From SZUA-365 sp049663345 (GTDB taxonomy: Bacteria; Bacteroidota; Ignavibacteria; SZUA-365), in assembly GCA_049663345.1 (NCBI GenBank), contig JBATDG010000053.1, positions 1-64,000 on the forward strand: a stretch of DNA of 64,000 nt, written 5' to 3'. Numbering within the stretch: the stretch's first letter is position 1; the number at the start of each line of letters is the position of its first letter. Below, in pieces: positions 44,309 to 53,734 of this stretch. Below the pieces are notes generated by a model that was not told where the DNA came from, did not search any database, and worked only from the letters and a program-made list of their open reading frames with translations. The position numbers and the translations under genes are program-made.

Positions 44309-45685
44309 TCACAAAGGGATATTGTATTTCTCGATCAATTTGTACAACGTCGATCGACTGATATCGAGTTCTCGCGCACTCTGCGCAAGATTGCCGCGAG
44401 CGATTTCAATAGCGCGGCGGACCGCCTGTTCCTTGATTCTGTCGAGTGAGACAATCTTGTTGTCGTGGAACAGCTTCCCTTCCGTCTCCAGCTCCATCGA
44501 TGAATCCTTGAAAGAATGCACGACGATAGGGAGGTGCTGAAGTCCAATGATATCACCCTGTGCGACCGATGCAGCACGGTGGATAGCGCTTGCGAGCTCA
44601 CGCACATTGCCGGGCCACGGATAATGATAGATTGCTTCAAGGGCTTCCCGCGAAAACCCTTTCACCTTCACGCCCGCCTCTTCACCGTATTGCGTGAGAA
44701 ACTTCTCCGCTAGTAGGATAATATCGGTAGCGCGTTCTCGAAGAGGAGGAACATGCACGGGGAAAGATGCGAGATGATAATAGAGATCGCTTCGGAGCTG
44801 CTTCTTTTTCACCAGATCCTTCAGGTTGCGATTCGACCCGGCGATCACGCGGACATCCACCTTTGTGGGTTTGTTCGAACCGAGGGTAGTAATCTGCTTG
44901 AATTCGAGCAGCTGCAGCAACCTGGCCTGGATGTCGACATCCAGATCTCCGATTTCATCGATATAGATCGTACCTCCGTCCGCCTGCTCAAACACCCCTG
45001 CCTTCCGCTGCGCGGCACCTGGAAATGCATCTTTCTCAAAGCCGAAGAGTTCACCGGCCAAAAGATCGGCAGGGACCGAGGACTGAATAAACGCGATATA
45101 CGGTCTATTTTTGCGTTTCCCTCTTGCATGGATGGCTTTCGCTACCATTTCCTTACCGCTGCCCGCCTCACCTGTCAGGAGGACAGGTATCTCACGATCC
45201 TTGACCTTATCGATGAGACGCAGCACCAGCTGCATTTCGCGTGATTCGGCGACAATGCTTTTGTCTTCAAGGGCGCCAACCTTATCCGATCGGAGTTGGA
45301 ATAGCTGATTCTGAAGATCGATGAGTTTGAAAGTTTGTCGGAAAACGCTTTCAGCCCGCGTCATGTCAATCGGTATCTCAAGATAGTCTGCCGCACCGAT
45401 CTTGACGGCCTGGGCAATGACTGCCTGATCATCCGCAGGTACAAGCGCGATAACGGGCGTGTCGATGTTGCGTTGCCTCAAATCCTTAAACATTCTGGCA
45501 ACATTAATATGCTGGCTGGCCATGTCAATTACGACAAGCGCCGGCGACTCGCTGAGCACATCAAGGGCATCTTCCGCACTTCCGAAGACACGAACGGTAT
45601 GCCCCCAGCTTTTTTCCAGCTTCTGATGTAAAAGCCGGCGAGTGGAGTCATCATCCTCAATCAGGAAAACAAGATGTTTGGTCAT
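44309..45685 (-). CDS. response-regulator/AAA+/Fis protein with degenerate GAFTGA and receiver
   Basis: A 458-residue NtrC-type protein: receiver (residues 1-120), AAA+ domain (about 140-375) and a C-terminal Fis-type helix-turn-helix (RRAIEIARGNLAQSARELDI). The start at 45685 (MTKHLVFLIEDD) is the receiver start. The receiver keeps E10/D11/D12 and D54 but has Val at the Ser/Thr position (V82) and Ile at the conserved Lys position (I104). The AAA+ domain keeps Walker A GEAGSGKE near 171, Walker B TIYIDEIGD near 238 and the arginine-finger region, but the sigma54-contact loop reads DAFPGA (about 218-223) where activators of sigma54 have GAFTGA. It may therefore act without sigma54, or without phosphorylation. 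It is followed by a strong terminator. Confidence 0.9.
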   Translation of the reverse strand: MTKHLVFLIEDDDSTRRLLHQKLEKSWGHTVRVFGSAEDALDVLSESPALVVIDMASQHINVARMFKDLRQRNIDTPVIALVPADDQAVIAQAVKIGAADYLEIPIDMTRAESVFRQTFKLIDLQNQLFQLRSDKVGALEDKSIVAESREMQLVLRLIDKVKDREIPVLLTGEAGSGKEMVAKAIHARGKRKNRPYIAFIQSSVPADLLAGELFGFEKDAFPGAAQRKAGVFEQADGGTIYIDEIGDLDVDIQARLLQLLEFKQITTLGSNKPTKVDVRVIAGSNRNLKDLVKKKQLRSDLYYHLASFPVHVPPLRERATDIILLAEKFLTQYGEEAGVKVKGFSREALEAIYHYPWPGNVRELASAIHRAASVAQGDIIGLQHLPIVVHSFKDSSMELETEGKLFHDNKIVSLDRIKEQAVRRAIEIARGNLAQSARELDISRSTLYKLIEKYNIPL

Positions 45686-46126
45686 GGTGATATCCGATTC
45701 CGTTACGAAAGAAGTTCCGTTCAGGTAACCACAGACTTCACCACCTCGCAATCACTCATCAGATAGGGCGGAGATGCAAAGACGTTGGGCGTTTGCCATC
45801 CTTGCACGAAAAGAGAGGAGTGCGTTGTTATGGCAGCAATGTGGATAGGTAACACTACGAAAAGGCCGCGTCGTACACACTGGTAATACAGAACATCGAG
45901 CACTTTAAGGATCAGCGTGTGTGAATGCTACTGCGTTTGGCAAAGAACGAGAAAACAAAAGTGGCGCACGGATGCAGTAAAGCCGCCTGGCCTTCCTTTC
46001 GGTTTCAACTGCTCATCGAAAACAAAACTCAGCGCTTCGAGGGGACAAGGTTTCCGAAGAGAGACTAAACCGAAGGTTGCCTTTCATCAAGGAGCACATC
46101 CGTACGCCTGCCTGGATCTCAATAAT
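45686..46126. other. intergenic stretch without a supported gene
   Basis: This space between the start of the regulator gene and the hairpin after the OmpA-like gene has no convincing ORF, RNA or repeat array. Short open frames on both strands have no ribosome binding site or family resemblance. A promoter for the regulator must lie near 45686-45760 but I cannot identify it. Confidence 0.6.
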
Positions 46127-46160
46127 GCGTGGTAGCTGCAGTGGGGAGCAGCTACCACGC
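46127..46160 (-). terminator. strong hairpin after the OmpA-like gene (terminator-like)
   Basis: A perfect 13-base-pair stem (GCGTGGTAGCTGC with GCAGCTACCACGC) and an eight-base loop lie 8 bases after the stop codon on the - strand. The following bases (ATTATTGAG) are only weakly U-rich. It resembles the hairpin at 12201-12240. Confidence 0.6.
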
Positions 46161-46168
46161 GAATAAAC

Positions 46169-47695
46169 CTATTGAATAACCCGGAATTGAATACGACGGT
46201 TGCGCGATCTGTTCTCTTGCGAATCGTTCGGGACGAGGGGTTGATCCTCGCCGTAACCGCGCGCGGTCATACGGTTGGCATCGATGCCTTTGGAAACAAA
46301 GTAATCGCGAACCGAATTCGCCCGCTTTTCGCTGAGGCGCTGATTTGCAGTGTTGCTGCCAACGTCATCGGTATGACCCTGAATCTCAACGCGGAGATTA
46401 GGATTCGTACGAAGAGTATTCAGCGCTTTGGTAAGAATCGGGTCAGAATCCGGAGTGATCTCGGCGGAATTCGTCACGAAGTTGATTCCTTCAAGCACGA
46501 TTTCACCGCTCTCTTCGATCTTCAACACATCGGCCACCAACGGATCGGTACCGTCGCGCACTTCCTTGCCATCGTCAGCGCCATCACCATCGGTATCCTT
46601 TACCAACGGGTTCGTGCGATAGACATTCTTCTCATCGCAATCACCAAGGCCGTCGCCATCGGTGTCTTTTTCCAGCGGATTGGTGTTCATGTCGAGCACC
46701 TCGTCGCCATCGGAACAACCTTCAGCATCGGTGTCTTTGAGCCTCGGATCGGTGCGATGCGAGTTAACTTCTTCGCCATCAAGCAGACGATCGTAATCCG
46801 TGTCGCGAAGTGTCGGGTCAGTCTTGTAGCGATTGACTTCTTCGCCATCAAGCAATCCATCGGCATCCGTGTCACGATTCGTGGGATCCGTGTTATACAC
46901 CGAAGTCTCATCAGCATCGAGCAGGCCGTCATTGTCCGAATCCTTTGAAACGACTTCCACTGGAGCTTCAGGCTGAACGGGTTCGCTCTTCTCATCGAGA
47001 TAGAACGTGAGTCCAAAGCTGACCGAGTTGTAGTTGTCGTTATCTTGCGAAATAAAATGATCCATGCCGTCCGTAAAGGTCAGCGTTTTCATGAATTCAG
47101 CATAGAAATCGAGTCTGTTTGAAATCGTCCAAACCATTCCAACACCGAGCGGTAAGGTGATTGTGGACGTTGCATCCTTTTCGATCTGGGCAGCGAAGCG
47201 GTGATCGAACGTGCTACTTGCGGTAATCGTCGGGTCAAAAAGCATGTAACCGAAGCCCGCAAAGGCGTACGGCTTTAAGTCGTACTCTGGAAAAAATTGC
47301 ATCTGAAGCGCAGCAACAAAGTGGAGTACGTTGTCGCTGTAATCAAACGACGTTTGTTCATTAAACCGAGTGATTCCAGAGAAGCTGGATTTAACAGGAG
47401 CGAGTGCAACACGACCTTGCAAGTGAAGAGTAGCAAAATCGCCAGCGTCAGCAAAACGCCATAGTACCTGCACATTCCCGCCGATCCCCCAATCTGTTAT
47501 TGCTCCAGCGAAGTTATCTCCATCCTGAAGATCGCCCGCGAAACGATTTAATGACAAAGCCGCGCCAAAGCCCAACTTTTGGGGCCGCGAAAAATCGGCG
47601 TCATAGGGGCGGCTCTGCTGTCCCCGCTGCTGCTGGGCCAGGCTAACCCCGCTTAACAGGACTACCGCTACCATGATCGATAGAACTCGTAACAT
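46169..47695 (-). CDS. OmpA-family protein with thrombospondin type 3 repeats
   Basis: A 508-residue outer-membrane protein. The signal peptide (MLRVLSIMVAVVLLSGVSLA) follows ATG 47695, with GGAG about 5 bases upstream. Residues of about 30-240 form a beta-barrel domain. About six thrombospondin type 3 repeats follow at about 255-380; the core is DxDxDGLxD, as in DSDNDGLLDADE, DTDADGLLDGEE and DTDGDGLGDCDE, and would bind calcium. One repeat reads DTDYDRLLDGEE, with Arg replacing Gly. The C-terminal OmpA domain (about 395-508) has VEIQGHTDDVGSNTANQRLS and ends NRSRNRRIQF, for peptidoglycan binding. It probably anchors the outer membrane to the wall. Confidence 0.95.
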   Translation of the reverse strand: MLRVLSIMVAVVLLSGVSLAQQQRGQQSRPYDADFSRPQKLGFGAALSLNRFAGDLQDGDNFAGAITDWGIGGNVQVLWRFADAGDFATLHLQGRVALAPVKSSFSGITRFNEQTSFDYSDNVLHFVAALQMQFFPEYDLKPYAFAGFGYMLFDPTITASSTFDHRFAAQIEKDATSTITLPLGVGMVWTISNRLDFYAEFMKTLTFTDGMDHFISQDNDNYNSVSFGLTFYLDEKSEPVQPEAPVEVVSKDSDNDGLLDADETSVYNTDPTNRDTDADGLLDGEEVNRYKTDPTLRDTDYDRLLDGEEVNSHRTDPRLKDTDAEGCSDGDEVLDMNTNPLEKDTDGDGLGDCDEKNVYRTNPLVKDTDGDGADDGKEVRDGTDPLVADVLKIEESGEIVLEGINFVTNSAEITPDSDPILTKALNTLRTNPNLRVEIQGHTDDVGSNTANQRLSEKRANSVRDYFVSKGIDANRMTARGYGEDQPLVPNDSQENRSRNRRIQFRVIQ

Positions 47696-47960
47696 GATTG
47701 CTCCTTGATGATAATAGAACTCTTGTCTCTTCTCTATTTTGCCAGGCTCAATTTTGACATAATACAAATACCCGAAAGTAGACACCTCTCTCTAGCCAGT
47801 AAGATGTGGACTCATTTCACATCCATGTCTGAGAATTGAAATGCCTTTTCGTGGAGTACATACAAAGAAAACGTACAAATAGGAAACATGCAAGTGTTTT
47901 GTAAGAATATTCTGCCTAATTTTGAATTCATCTAAACAATGGTTTTTGCAGCGTTAATAT

Positions 47961-48368
47961 TCAGCCGCCGCCACCGAGAAGCGCCCGCAGCTGCTCACGT
48001 ATATTGAGCTCTACCGCACCTGGAATCCCATTTTCGGAACGGTGCGTAGACAGCGACCGATTGTCCTTTTCCACGCGAAGAAGATTCATTTCTTCAACAA
48101 CCATACGCAGCTGCCGTGTTGCCGCATCTTCAAGAATGCTTAACTCGACATACCGCTCTTCAATTTCCTTGTCTGTCCATGAAGCCAGATCCTCCGGCTT
48201 GCTATGAAGTCCACCTGCACTTACCGTGACGATGACAGCATCATGAGAACTATCAGCAAGATCGACGTTGTTCACTGCAAGAAGCCGTTCAGACTGCTGG
48301 AGAACTCCTATCGTGCGCAAGAGATTGTGAAGATCATCTTTTCGGATGGCGTAGCGAATGATATTCAT
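47961..48368 (-). CDS. small protein of unknown function
   Basis: A 135-residue predicted cytoplasmic protein. The first half is mixed (MNIIRYAIRKDDLHNLLRTI); the middle has a helix-rich, charged stretch (KEIEERYVELSILEDAATRQ) that may form a coiled coil. The C-terminus is acidic-basic and ends in GGGG. AGGA lies about 8 bases before the ATG. I do not recognise the family, and the neighbours (OmpA protein, DUF4249 lipoprotein) do not reveal a role. Codon use and the binding site favour a real gene. Confidence 0.65.
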   Translation of the reverse strand: MNIIRYAIRKDDLHNLLRTIGVLQQSERLLAVNNVDLADSSHDAVIVTVSAGGLHSKPEDLASWTDKEIEERYVELSILEDAATRQLRMVVEEMNLLRVEKDNRSLSTHRSENGIPGAVELNIREQLRALLGGGG

Positions 48369-48419
48369 TGCGCATTTCCTCTGAGTGTATCAAGCTAGAA
48401 CACCTAATATAAGGAATCC

Positions 48420-48542
48420 GTGCCCGAAAACACTGCAGAGAATGTGAAAAATATCCCTATCAACGGAGAAATCACACTTGAAATAGCTGAATTCACCTTG
48501 ACCGGGGCAAATGTGACGGGATCAAGGAAAAATCAATCCTAG
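48420..48542 (+). CDS. possible short ORF (40 codons), weak
   Basis: GTG 48420 with AAGGA about 4 bases upstream opens a 40-codon frame to TAG at 48540. The product would be polar (VPENTAENVKNIPINGEITL at the start). It overlaps the 3' end of the gene at 48539 by 4 bases on the other strand. The GTG start, short spacer and unrecognised sequence make it doubtful. Otherwise the gap between the two - strand genes shows nothing. Confidence 0.2.
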   Translation: MPENTAENVKNIPINGEITLEIAEFTLTGANVTGSRKNQS

Positions 48543-49441
48543 AGTTTCAACCTCTTCTGAACAAACACTTCCTGCACAATTACCGAAGCCGATCCAAACA
48601 CGCCAATACCTCCCCGGATGTTGCTATATTCAGGCCGGAATTCCACGGAACGTCCTCCCCATTGTGTTGCCTTGAACCAATCCAGCATCGCTTTGTCCGG
48701 AGCTAGGATCGCGATTTCGTTGCGGCCATACCAGCGGAACGCAGACCATACCGTGGGCGCCTGGTTGACCTGGATGAAGCCCCAACGTGTTTTAGTGTAA
48801 AACGTCGGTGAATCCGAATTTTCGAAAGGAATGTTGTTCGTGCGCTCGTTGATCTCACTGACCGCAGGGGTCAAATATTCTCCGTAGCCGAGCGTATCAA
48901 GAACCTTCGCGCGAATAATGTATTCTGGCGTAGTTCCCGAGGTCCAGGAAATTCGCAGAGAATCAGGGCTCATCAGAACGGTAGTATCCTGGGGATATTG
49001 CAATACCGCCCGGGGAGGGATTGTCCACTCGATTCTCGCTGGAGTCGTGGTCTCAGCACTCATGAGGGTTCCATCAGCCATCTGCACACGAATGCTGTAG
49101 CGCGTCTCAGGAAGGACACGGTACGTTGAGTCAGGATAGCTATAGCTGCCCACTCCATCCTTCACAACATATTGCAGAGGATAATCGATGCCGTTCGCGC
49201 TAATAATAACGGAGGCATCCGGGGCCATCATACTGGCATAGTCGAACGCCACAGTCAAAGACTGGGATACAGCGACGACAATGTTATCGATGGGTTCCCC
49301 CACCTGGAGGTAAGCTTCAAGAAAAGGCACCGGCACATAGTCGGTCGGCGGCTGGTCTTCGCAAGCAGTGACGAGAGTCGCTGCCAATGCGATCACGAGC
49401 AGGGAGCAGGCAGAATGGAATCGTGACATTGTATTCACCAT
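48539..49441 (-). CDS. DUF4249-family lipoprotein (TonB-receptor partner)
   Basis: A predicted lipoprotein of about 300 residues. The signal peptide ends LVTACEDQP, with the lipobox Cys near residue 27. The mature part begins PVPFLEAYLQVGEPIDNIVV, typical of the DUF4249 family, whose genes follow carboxypeptidase-domain TonB receptors in Bacteroidota. The ATG at 49441 starts one base after the receptor stop (TGAAATG), suggesting translational coupling; ATG 49429 is also possible. DUF4249 proteins are thought to be surface lipoproteins co-operating with the receptor, but the ligand is unknown. Confidence 0.82.
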   Translation of the reverse strand: MVNTMSRFHSACSLLVIALAATLVTACEDQPPTDYVPVPFLEAYLQVGEPIDNIVVAVSQSLTVAFDYASMMAPDASVIISANGIDYPLQYVVKDGVGSYSYPDSTYRVLPETRYSIRVQMADGTLMSAETTTPARIEWTIPPRAVLQYPQDTTVLMSPDSLRISWTSGTTPEYIIRAKVLDTLGYGEYLTPAVSEINERTNNIPFENSDSPTFYTKTRWGFIQVNQAPTVWSAFRWYGRNEIAILAPDKAMLDWFKATQWGGRSVEFRPEYSNIRGGIGVFGSASVIVQEVFVQKRLKL

Positions 49442-49442
49442 T

Positions 49443-51740
49443 TCAGAACTTGAGTTCAAGTGCAACGCTGGGAAGTATTGGTAAAAGTAGAACATCCTTT
49501 ACCTCTGTTATTTCTCCTGTCGAATCGTAGTAGCGGAACCAGATATCGCGCCTCGAATAAACGTTGTAAATATCGATCAGGAGATTCGCATCGAGTCCGA
49601 ACAACGTAGTGTGGTAATTCGCATTCAGATTCAGTTGATGCGATGGGGGAAGGCGCAATCCGTAGCGATCCGCCGGGATGTTCAGTGCCTTGCCGCTCTC
49701 GCTGCCAGGTAGGCGCGTTTCAAGGCGGGACGTCTGTCCCGTGTACGATTGCCCGGACTGGAATGTAAAAGTAGCGGAAATATCCCAGGAATCGCTGAGC
49801 TTGTATTGTCCAACAAGCTTGAAATCGTGTCTGCGATCCCATTTCGGTCGAAACGACTCTCCACGATTGAGTGCATCAAATGTCTCGTTGATCCAACCAA
49901 GCGCGTACCCAGCCCAGCCGGTGAATCGTCCGTTTTTTTTCTGGAGAAATAATTCGATTCCGTAAGCCTCGCCCTTCCCGTCATAGAAAAAGTCGCCTAC
50001 CGTCGTTCCGTTCGTCTGATATTGGTTCAGTTCACTGACGTGTGCGAGGTCCTTATAATACACCTCGACGTTGAAATCGAGTCCTTCGTACGGCCGGGTC
50101 TCAACACCTAGCACGTAGTGGATCGCCCTGCTCGGATTAACGGTGGAATCTGTCGGCATCCAGGTATCGAAAAAGCTGAAATCGGGCAAGGCCGCCAGCC
50201 GGAAGTACTGATGATAGACGCCGAAAGCTGCCTTTATTGCAATATCGTCCTGAAGTTGATAGCGCAAAGCGAGTCGCGGATCTACTGTTGCCAGGCCTCT
50301 CAAACCGTAGTAATTGAACCGCAATCCCGTCTGCAGGGAAAAGAGATTGGAGAATTGGTAATTGGACTGCATGAACGCCGCGCCTGTGACGTCCGAAGCC
50401 TCGACATTGGTAACAGCACTGCCGCCTCCTGAGGACGATGATGAATCCGCACTCCCGGTAAAGTTCTGCAGGTAATTGAGCAAGTAATGGTTTACTTCGA
50501 TGCCGCCTTTCAATGTCCAGTCACTGGAAGCGAACCATTCAAGATTGCCCTTTAGCGTGTAGTCCTGAATGATGTTTTCAATCTCAGTCTCGAACCCGCT
50601 GTTTGTGGAATTGAAACTGTTGCGATACCGCGACCAGCTGAGGTTAAACACGGAGAAGAGATTGTCATTGAACAAGTGGGTCCAGCGTGAAGATATCGTG
50701 CGGTTGCTGATGCCGATGCTGCCAGCGAAACCCGCACGGGTATCAATGTCGAGAACGTCTGCAGAAGTGAACCCGGAAAGGAATAATTTATCCGATGTTC
50801 CGATATCCTGGGATATTTTACCGTTGAAGTCATAAAAAAAGTAATCGGGCAGCGGATCCTCCTCTGTCTCCAGAAGGCTGGTGAGAATATCGATATACGT
50901 TCGGCGTGCGCCGAAAAACCAGGAGCCATTTCCTACCGGGCCTTCAACCGACAACCGGGAGGAGATAAGTCCGATCGAGGCGGTTCCCCCAAATTCGTTT
51001 CGATTACCATCTTTCTGAACCAGATCAAGAACAGCCGAAAGCCGACCGCCATATTCTGCAGGATACCCGCCCTTAATCAGATCCACATCCTTAATCGCTT
51101 CGGGATTGAATGTTGAAAAGAATCCGAAAAGATGCGACGGATTGTACACTGATGAACCATCCAGTAAAACGAGTGTCTGGTCCGGGGACCCGCCGCGGAT
51201 GTAGAGACCGCTGGAGATCTGAGACGAGGCGAGTACTCCCGGCAAATACTGCAGGGAGCGAAACACGTCGGCCTCGCCTCCAACCCTCAATTTATTTATC
51301 TGCCGAATCGGAATGTTGATGCGGCTGACCGATATCTGTCGCTTATCGTCCATGCGGTTGCTTTCAACAACGACTTCATCAAGGCGTAGTGTTTCCGTAC
51401 CGAGTTCGACATCAATACGTCGCGATTCCTGCTTTTTTAATTCGACTGTCATTTCCACTTTCTCGTATCCAAGGAAACTGAAGCTCACCCGATACGTACC
51501 GGGTTTGATCTCCGAAAGAGCATAGTAGCCGCTTTTGTTGCTCACCGTACCTTGACGTGTTGCCGCCAACTGTACGGTCGCACCAACCAGCGTTTCTCCC
51601 GTCTCCTTGTCGCGGATATAACCGTTGATCGTCGCATTGTCTGAAAGCTCTTCATCAGAACCAGCGTTGATCGCAGCAACCACACTCAAAGGAGCGCTGA
51701 AAACAATCAGGCTGAAAAAAAGAATGGTCAATTGTTTCAT
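49443..51740 (-). CDS. TonB-dependent receptor with carboxypeptidase-like N-terminal domain
   Basis: A 765-residue outer-membrane receptor. Signal peptide at residues 1-23; CarboxypepD_reg domain at about 37-115 (ATINGYIRDKETGETLVGAT, VSNKSGYYALSEIKPGTYRV). The plug domain carries GEADVFRSLQYLPGVLASSQ near residue 155, GLYIRGGSPDQTLVLLDGSS and VDLIKGGYPAEYGGRLSAVL. The barrel runs to the end. It is directly upstream of the DUF4249 gene in the same operon. The ligand is unknown; the pair could import oligopeptides, glycans or metal complexes. Confidence 0.92.
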   Translation of the reverse strand: MKQLTILFFSLIVFSAPLSVVAAINAGSDEELSDNATINGYIRDKETGETLVGATVQLAATRQGTVSNKSGYYALSEIKPGTYRVSFSFLGYEKVEMTVELKKQESRRIDVELGTETLRLDEVVVESNRMDDKRQISVSRINIPIRQINKLRVGGEADVFRSLQYLPGVLASSQISSGLYIRGGSPDQTLVLLDGSSVYNPSHLFGFFSTFNPEAIKDVDLIKGGYPAEYGGRLSAVLDLVQKDGNRNEFGGTASIGLISSRLSVEGPVGNGSWFFGARRTYIDILTSLLETEEDPLPDYFFYDFNGKISQDIGTSDKLFLSGFTSADVLDIDTRAGFAGSIGISNRTISSRWTHLFNDNLFSVFNLSWSRYRNSFNSTNSGFETEIENIIQDYTLKGNLEWFASSDWTLKGGIEVNHYLLNYLQNFTGSADSSSSSGGGSAVTNVEASDVTGAAFMQSNYQFSNLFSLQTGLRFNYYGLRGLATVDPRLALRYQLQDDIAIKAAFGVYHQYFRLAALPDFSFFDTWMPTDSTVNPSRAIHYVLGVETRPYEGLDFNVEVYYKDLAHVSELNQYQTNGTTVGDFFYDGKGEAYGIELFLQKKNGRFTGWAGYALGWINETFDALNRGESFRPKWDRRHDFKLVGQYKLSDSWDISATFTFQSGQSYTGQTSRLETRLPGSESGKALNIPADRYGLRLPPSHQLNLNANYHTTLFGLDANLLIDIYNVYSRRDIWFRYYDSTGEITEVKDVLLLPILPSVALELKF

Positions 51741-52105
51741 TCGTAATCCGTTAGTTGCTCCGACCGGTGTCCTGATACAGACCCTGTATATCTGAAACCG
51801 GAATCTTCGCCCCGCTGCATCAAAGTTGATAGGTGATCAAGATACAAGTGACAACGTTGAAAACGTGCACATGGTTTCATAATACGCTCAGGCAATACTC
51901 AGGTTACAAAGCAAAGTCATTATTTTTTTACACGCTTATTTCCAGCCCGTAATCAAACTCCGGCTCATCAAACGATCTCACGTTCAGGCTTCCAACGAAT
52001 TGTAAAACATCGCTGTATTTTATAGTTTCTTTGAATATCCGATACGTGCAGCCTTTGCCTGCGCGGTGTGCCGTTCCTTATTTCAACACTTGGCATGGAC
52101 TACGT
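51741..52105. other. intergenic region between divergent genes
   Basis: About 365 bases between the TonB receptor (-) and the transporter (+), which must contain both promoters. A TTGTAA...TATAGT pair near 52000-52026 has a 15-base spacing, short for a sigma70 promoter. I see no repeat array, RNA motif or ORF worth naming. Confidence 0.45.
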
Positions 52106-53689
52106 ATGGCTGAAAAAAAAGAACAGTGGGGATCCCGTTTTGGTCTCATTCTCGCTGTTGCCGGAAATGCTATCGGCCTCGGCAACTTCCTCCGTTTCCC
52201 TGTGCAAGCCGCCTCGAACGGTGGAGGCGCTTTCATGATTCCCTACTTCATAGCTTTCCTCCTGCTGGGCATCCCACTCATGTGGGTGGAATGGGGTATC
52301 GGCCGGCATGGCGGGAAGTATGGACACGGGAGCGCTCCGGGAATGTTCGATGTGCTGTGGAACAATCCACTGGCAAAATACCTCGGCGTGATGGGACTGT
52401 TCATTTCCATGGTTATCCTCATCTACTATACGTACATAGAATCGTGGACACTCGGCTATAGCATTTTCAGCATGCTGGGGCTTTATCACGGCGAGGAGAC
52501 TCTGGGGGCTATGCGCGGTTTTCTTTCCAGCTACCAGGGGCTGGAAACCGGCACTCACTTCACCAATATCTGGCCTGCGTATGCGTTGATGCTCTTCACG
52601 TTCGGGGCAAATTTTTGGGTGCTGTGGCGAGGCCTCTCTGGCGGTATCGAAAAGCTTGCGAAAATTGCAATGCCTTTGTTGTTCGCCTTCGCCTTGATTA
52701 TTATGGTTCGTGTGTTAACCCTCGGAACACCGGATCCTTCTATGCCGGAGAATTCCGTTCTAAATGGTCTCGCCTATATATGGAATCCGGACTTCAGTGA
52801 ACTAGGTAAAGCCAGCGTGTGGATTGCCGCAGCGGGACAGATCTTTTTCACACTCAGCGTGGGTATGGGAACGATCCATGCATATGCCAGCTACCTTCGG
52901 CCGAAGGATGATATCGCACTCAGCGGACTGACCACGGCAGCCACCAACGAGTTTGCCGAGGTGATTCTCGGCGGGACAATCGCCATCCCTGTGGCTGTCG
53001 CTTTCTTCGGCCTTGATATGACAAAAGAGATCGCTGCGGGGGGTGCCTTCAATCTCGGGTTTGTTTCCATGCCCGTGATTTTCGGCAAGATTCCGTTGGG
53101 ACAGATCTTTGGCTCCCTCTGGTTTTTACTGCTGTTTTTTGCGGGAATCACTTCCTCAGTCGCGATGGGACTACCCGTTGTTTCATTTCTCAAGAATCAC
53201 TTTAGCATGACGCATCGCCGCGCTGTACTGACTCTCGCGGCATTGGTGCTCATCTGTGTCCAGCCGGTCATCTTTTTCCTCGGGCATGGCTTCCTTGATG
53301 AGATGGATTATTGGTCCGGTACATTCGGCCTTGTCGTCTTTGCCACCATCGAGATTATTCTCTTCGCCTGGGTCTTCAAAATTGATCGCGCCTGGGAAGA
53401 AATCAACGCCGGTGCAGACATTCGCATTCCGAAGTTCTTCAAATACGTCATCAAGTACGTCACACCCTTGTATTTGCTCATCATCATGGGTGTCTGGTTC
53501 TATCAGGATGCCTTTGATATTCTGATGCTGAATAAAACTCCGGGAGGTACCCCGGTCGACCCCGTTAACGTTCCGTACATCTGGGGCGCTCGTGCACTGA
53601 TGCTCGGCTTGTTTGCATTGCTCTGTCTCCTCGTCCATTTTGCGTGGAAAAGAAAGCGTCGACATCCGAAGGCGGCTGCCGGCAGCTGA
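52106..53689 (+). CDS. neurotransmitter:sodium symporter (SNF) family transporter
   Basis: A 527-residue inner-membrane sodium symporter of the LeuT/SNF family, which imports amino acids or related amines. The ATG at 52106 precedes the standard N-terminus MAEKKEQWGSRFGLILAVAG with NAIGLGNFLRFP, the first helix that builds the sodium and substrate sites. The rest holds about twelve helices, including AGQIFFTLSVGMGTIHAYAS near residue 255 (TM6 region) and GITSSVAMGLPVVSFL near 350 (TM8). An in-frame TTG at 52031 is less likely. Substrate unknown. Confidence 0.93.
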   Translation: MAEKKEQWGSRFGLILAVAGNAIGLGNFLRFPVQAASNGGGAFMIPYFIAFLLLGIPLMWVEWGIGRHGGKYGHGSAPGMFDVLWNNPLAKYLGVMGLFISMVILIYYTYIESWTLGYSIFSMLGLYHGEETLGAMRGFLSSYQGLETGTHFTNIWPAYALMLFTFGANFWVLWRGLSGGIEKLAKIAMPLLFAFALIIMVRVLTLGTPDPSMPENSVLNGLAYIWNPDFSELGKASVWIAAAGQIFFTLSVGMGTIHAYASYLRPKDDIALSGLTTAATNEFAEVILGGTIAIPVAVAFFGLDMTKEIAAGGAFNLGFVSMPVIFGKIPLGQIFGSLWFLLLFFAGITSSVAMGLPVVSFLKNHFSMTHRRAVLTLAALVLICVQPVIFFLGHGFLDEMDYWSGTFGLVVFATIEIILFAWVFKIDRAWEEINAGADIRIPKFFKYVIKYVTPLYLLIIMGVWFYQDAFDILMLNKTPGGTPVDPVNVPYIWGARALMLGLFALLCLLVHFAWKRKRRHPKAAAGS

Positions 53690-53734
53690 TAACAACGTTT
53701 GGGGAGGATGTTCGGAGAAGGGGTGACGAATGAT

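Noticed and set aside
45917..46135. 72-codon open frame on the + strand
   Set aside because: It has no ribosome binding site, is rich in unusual residues (MCECYCVWQRTRKQKW) and overlaps the hairpin region.
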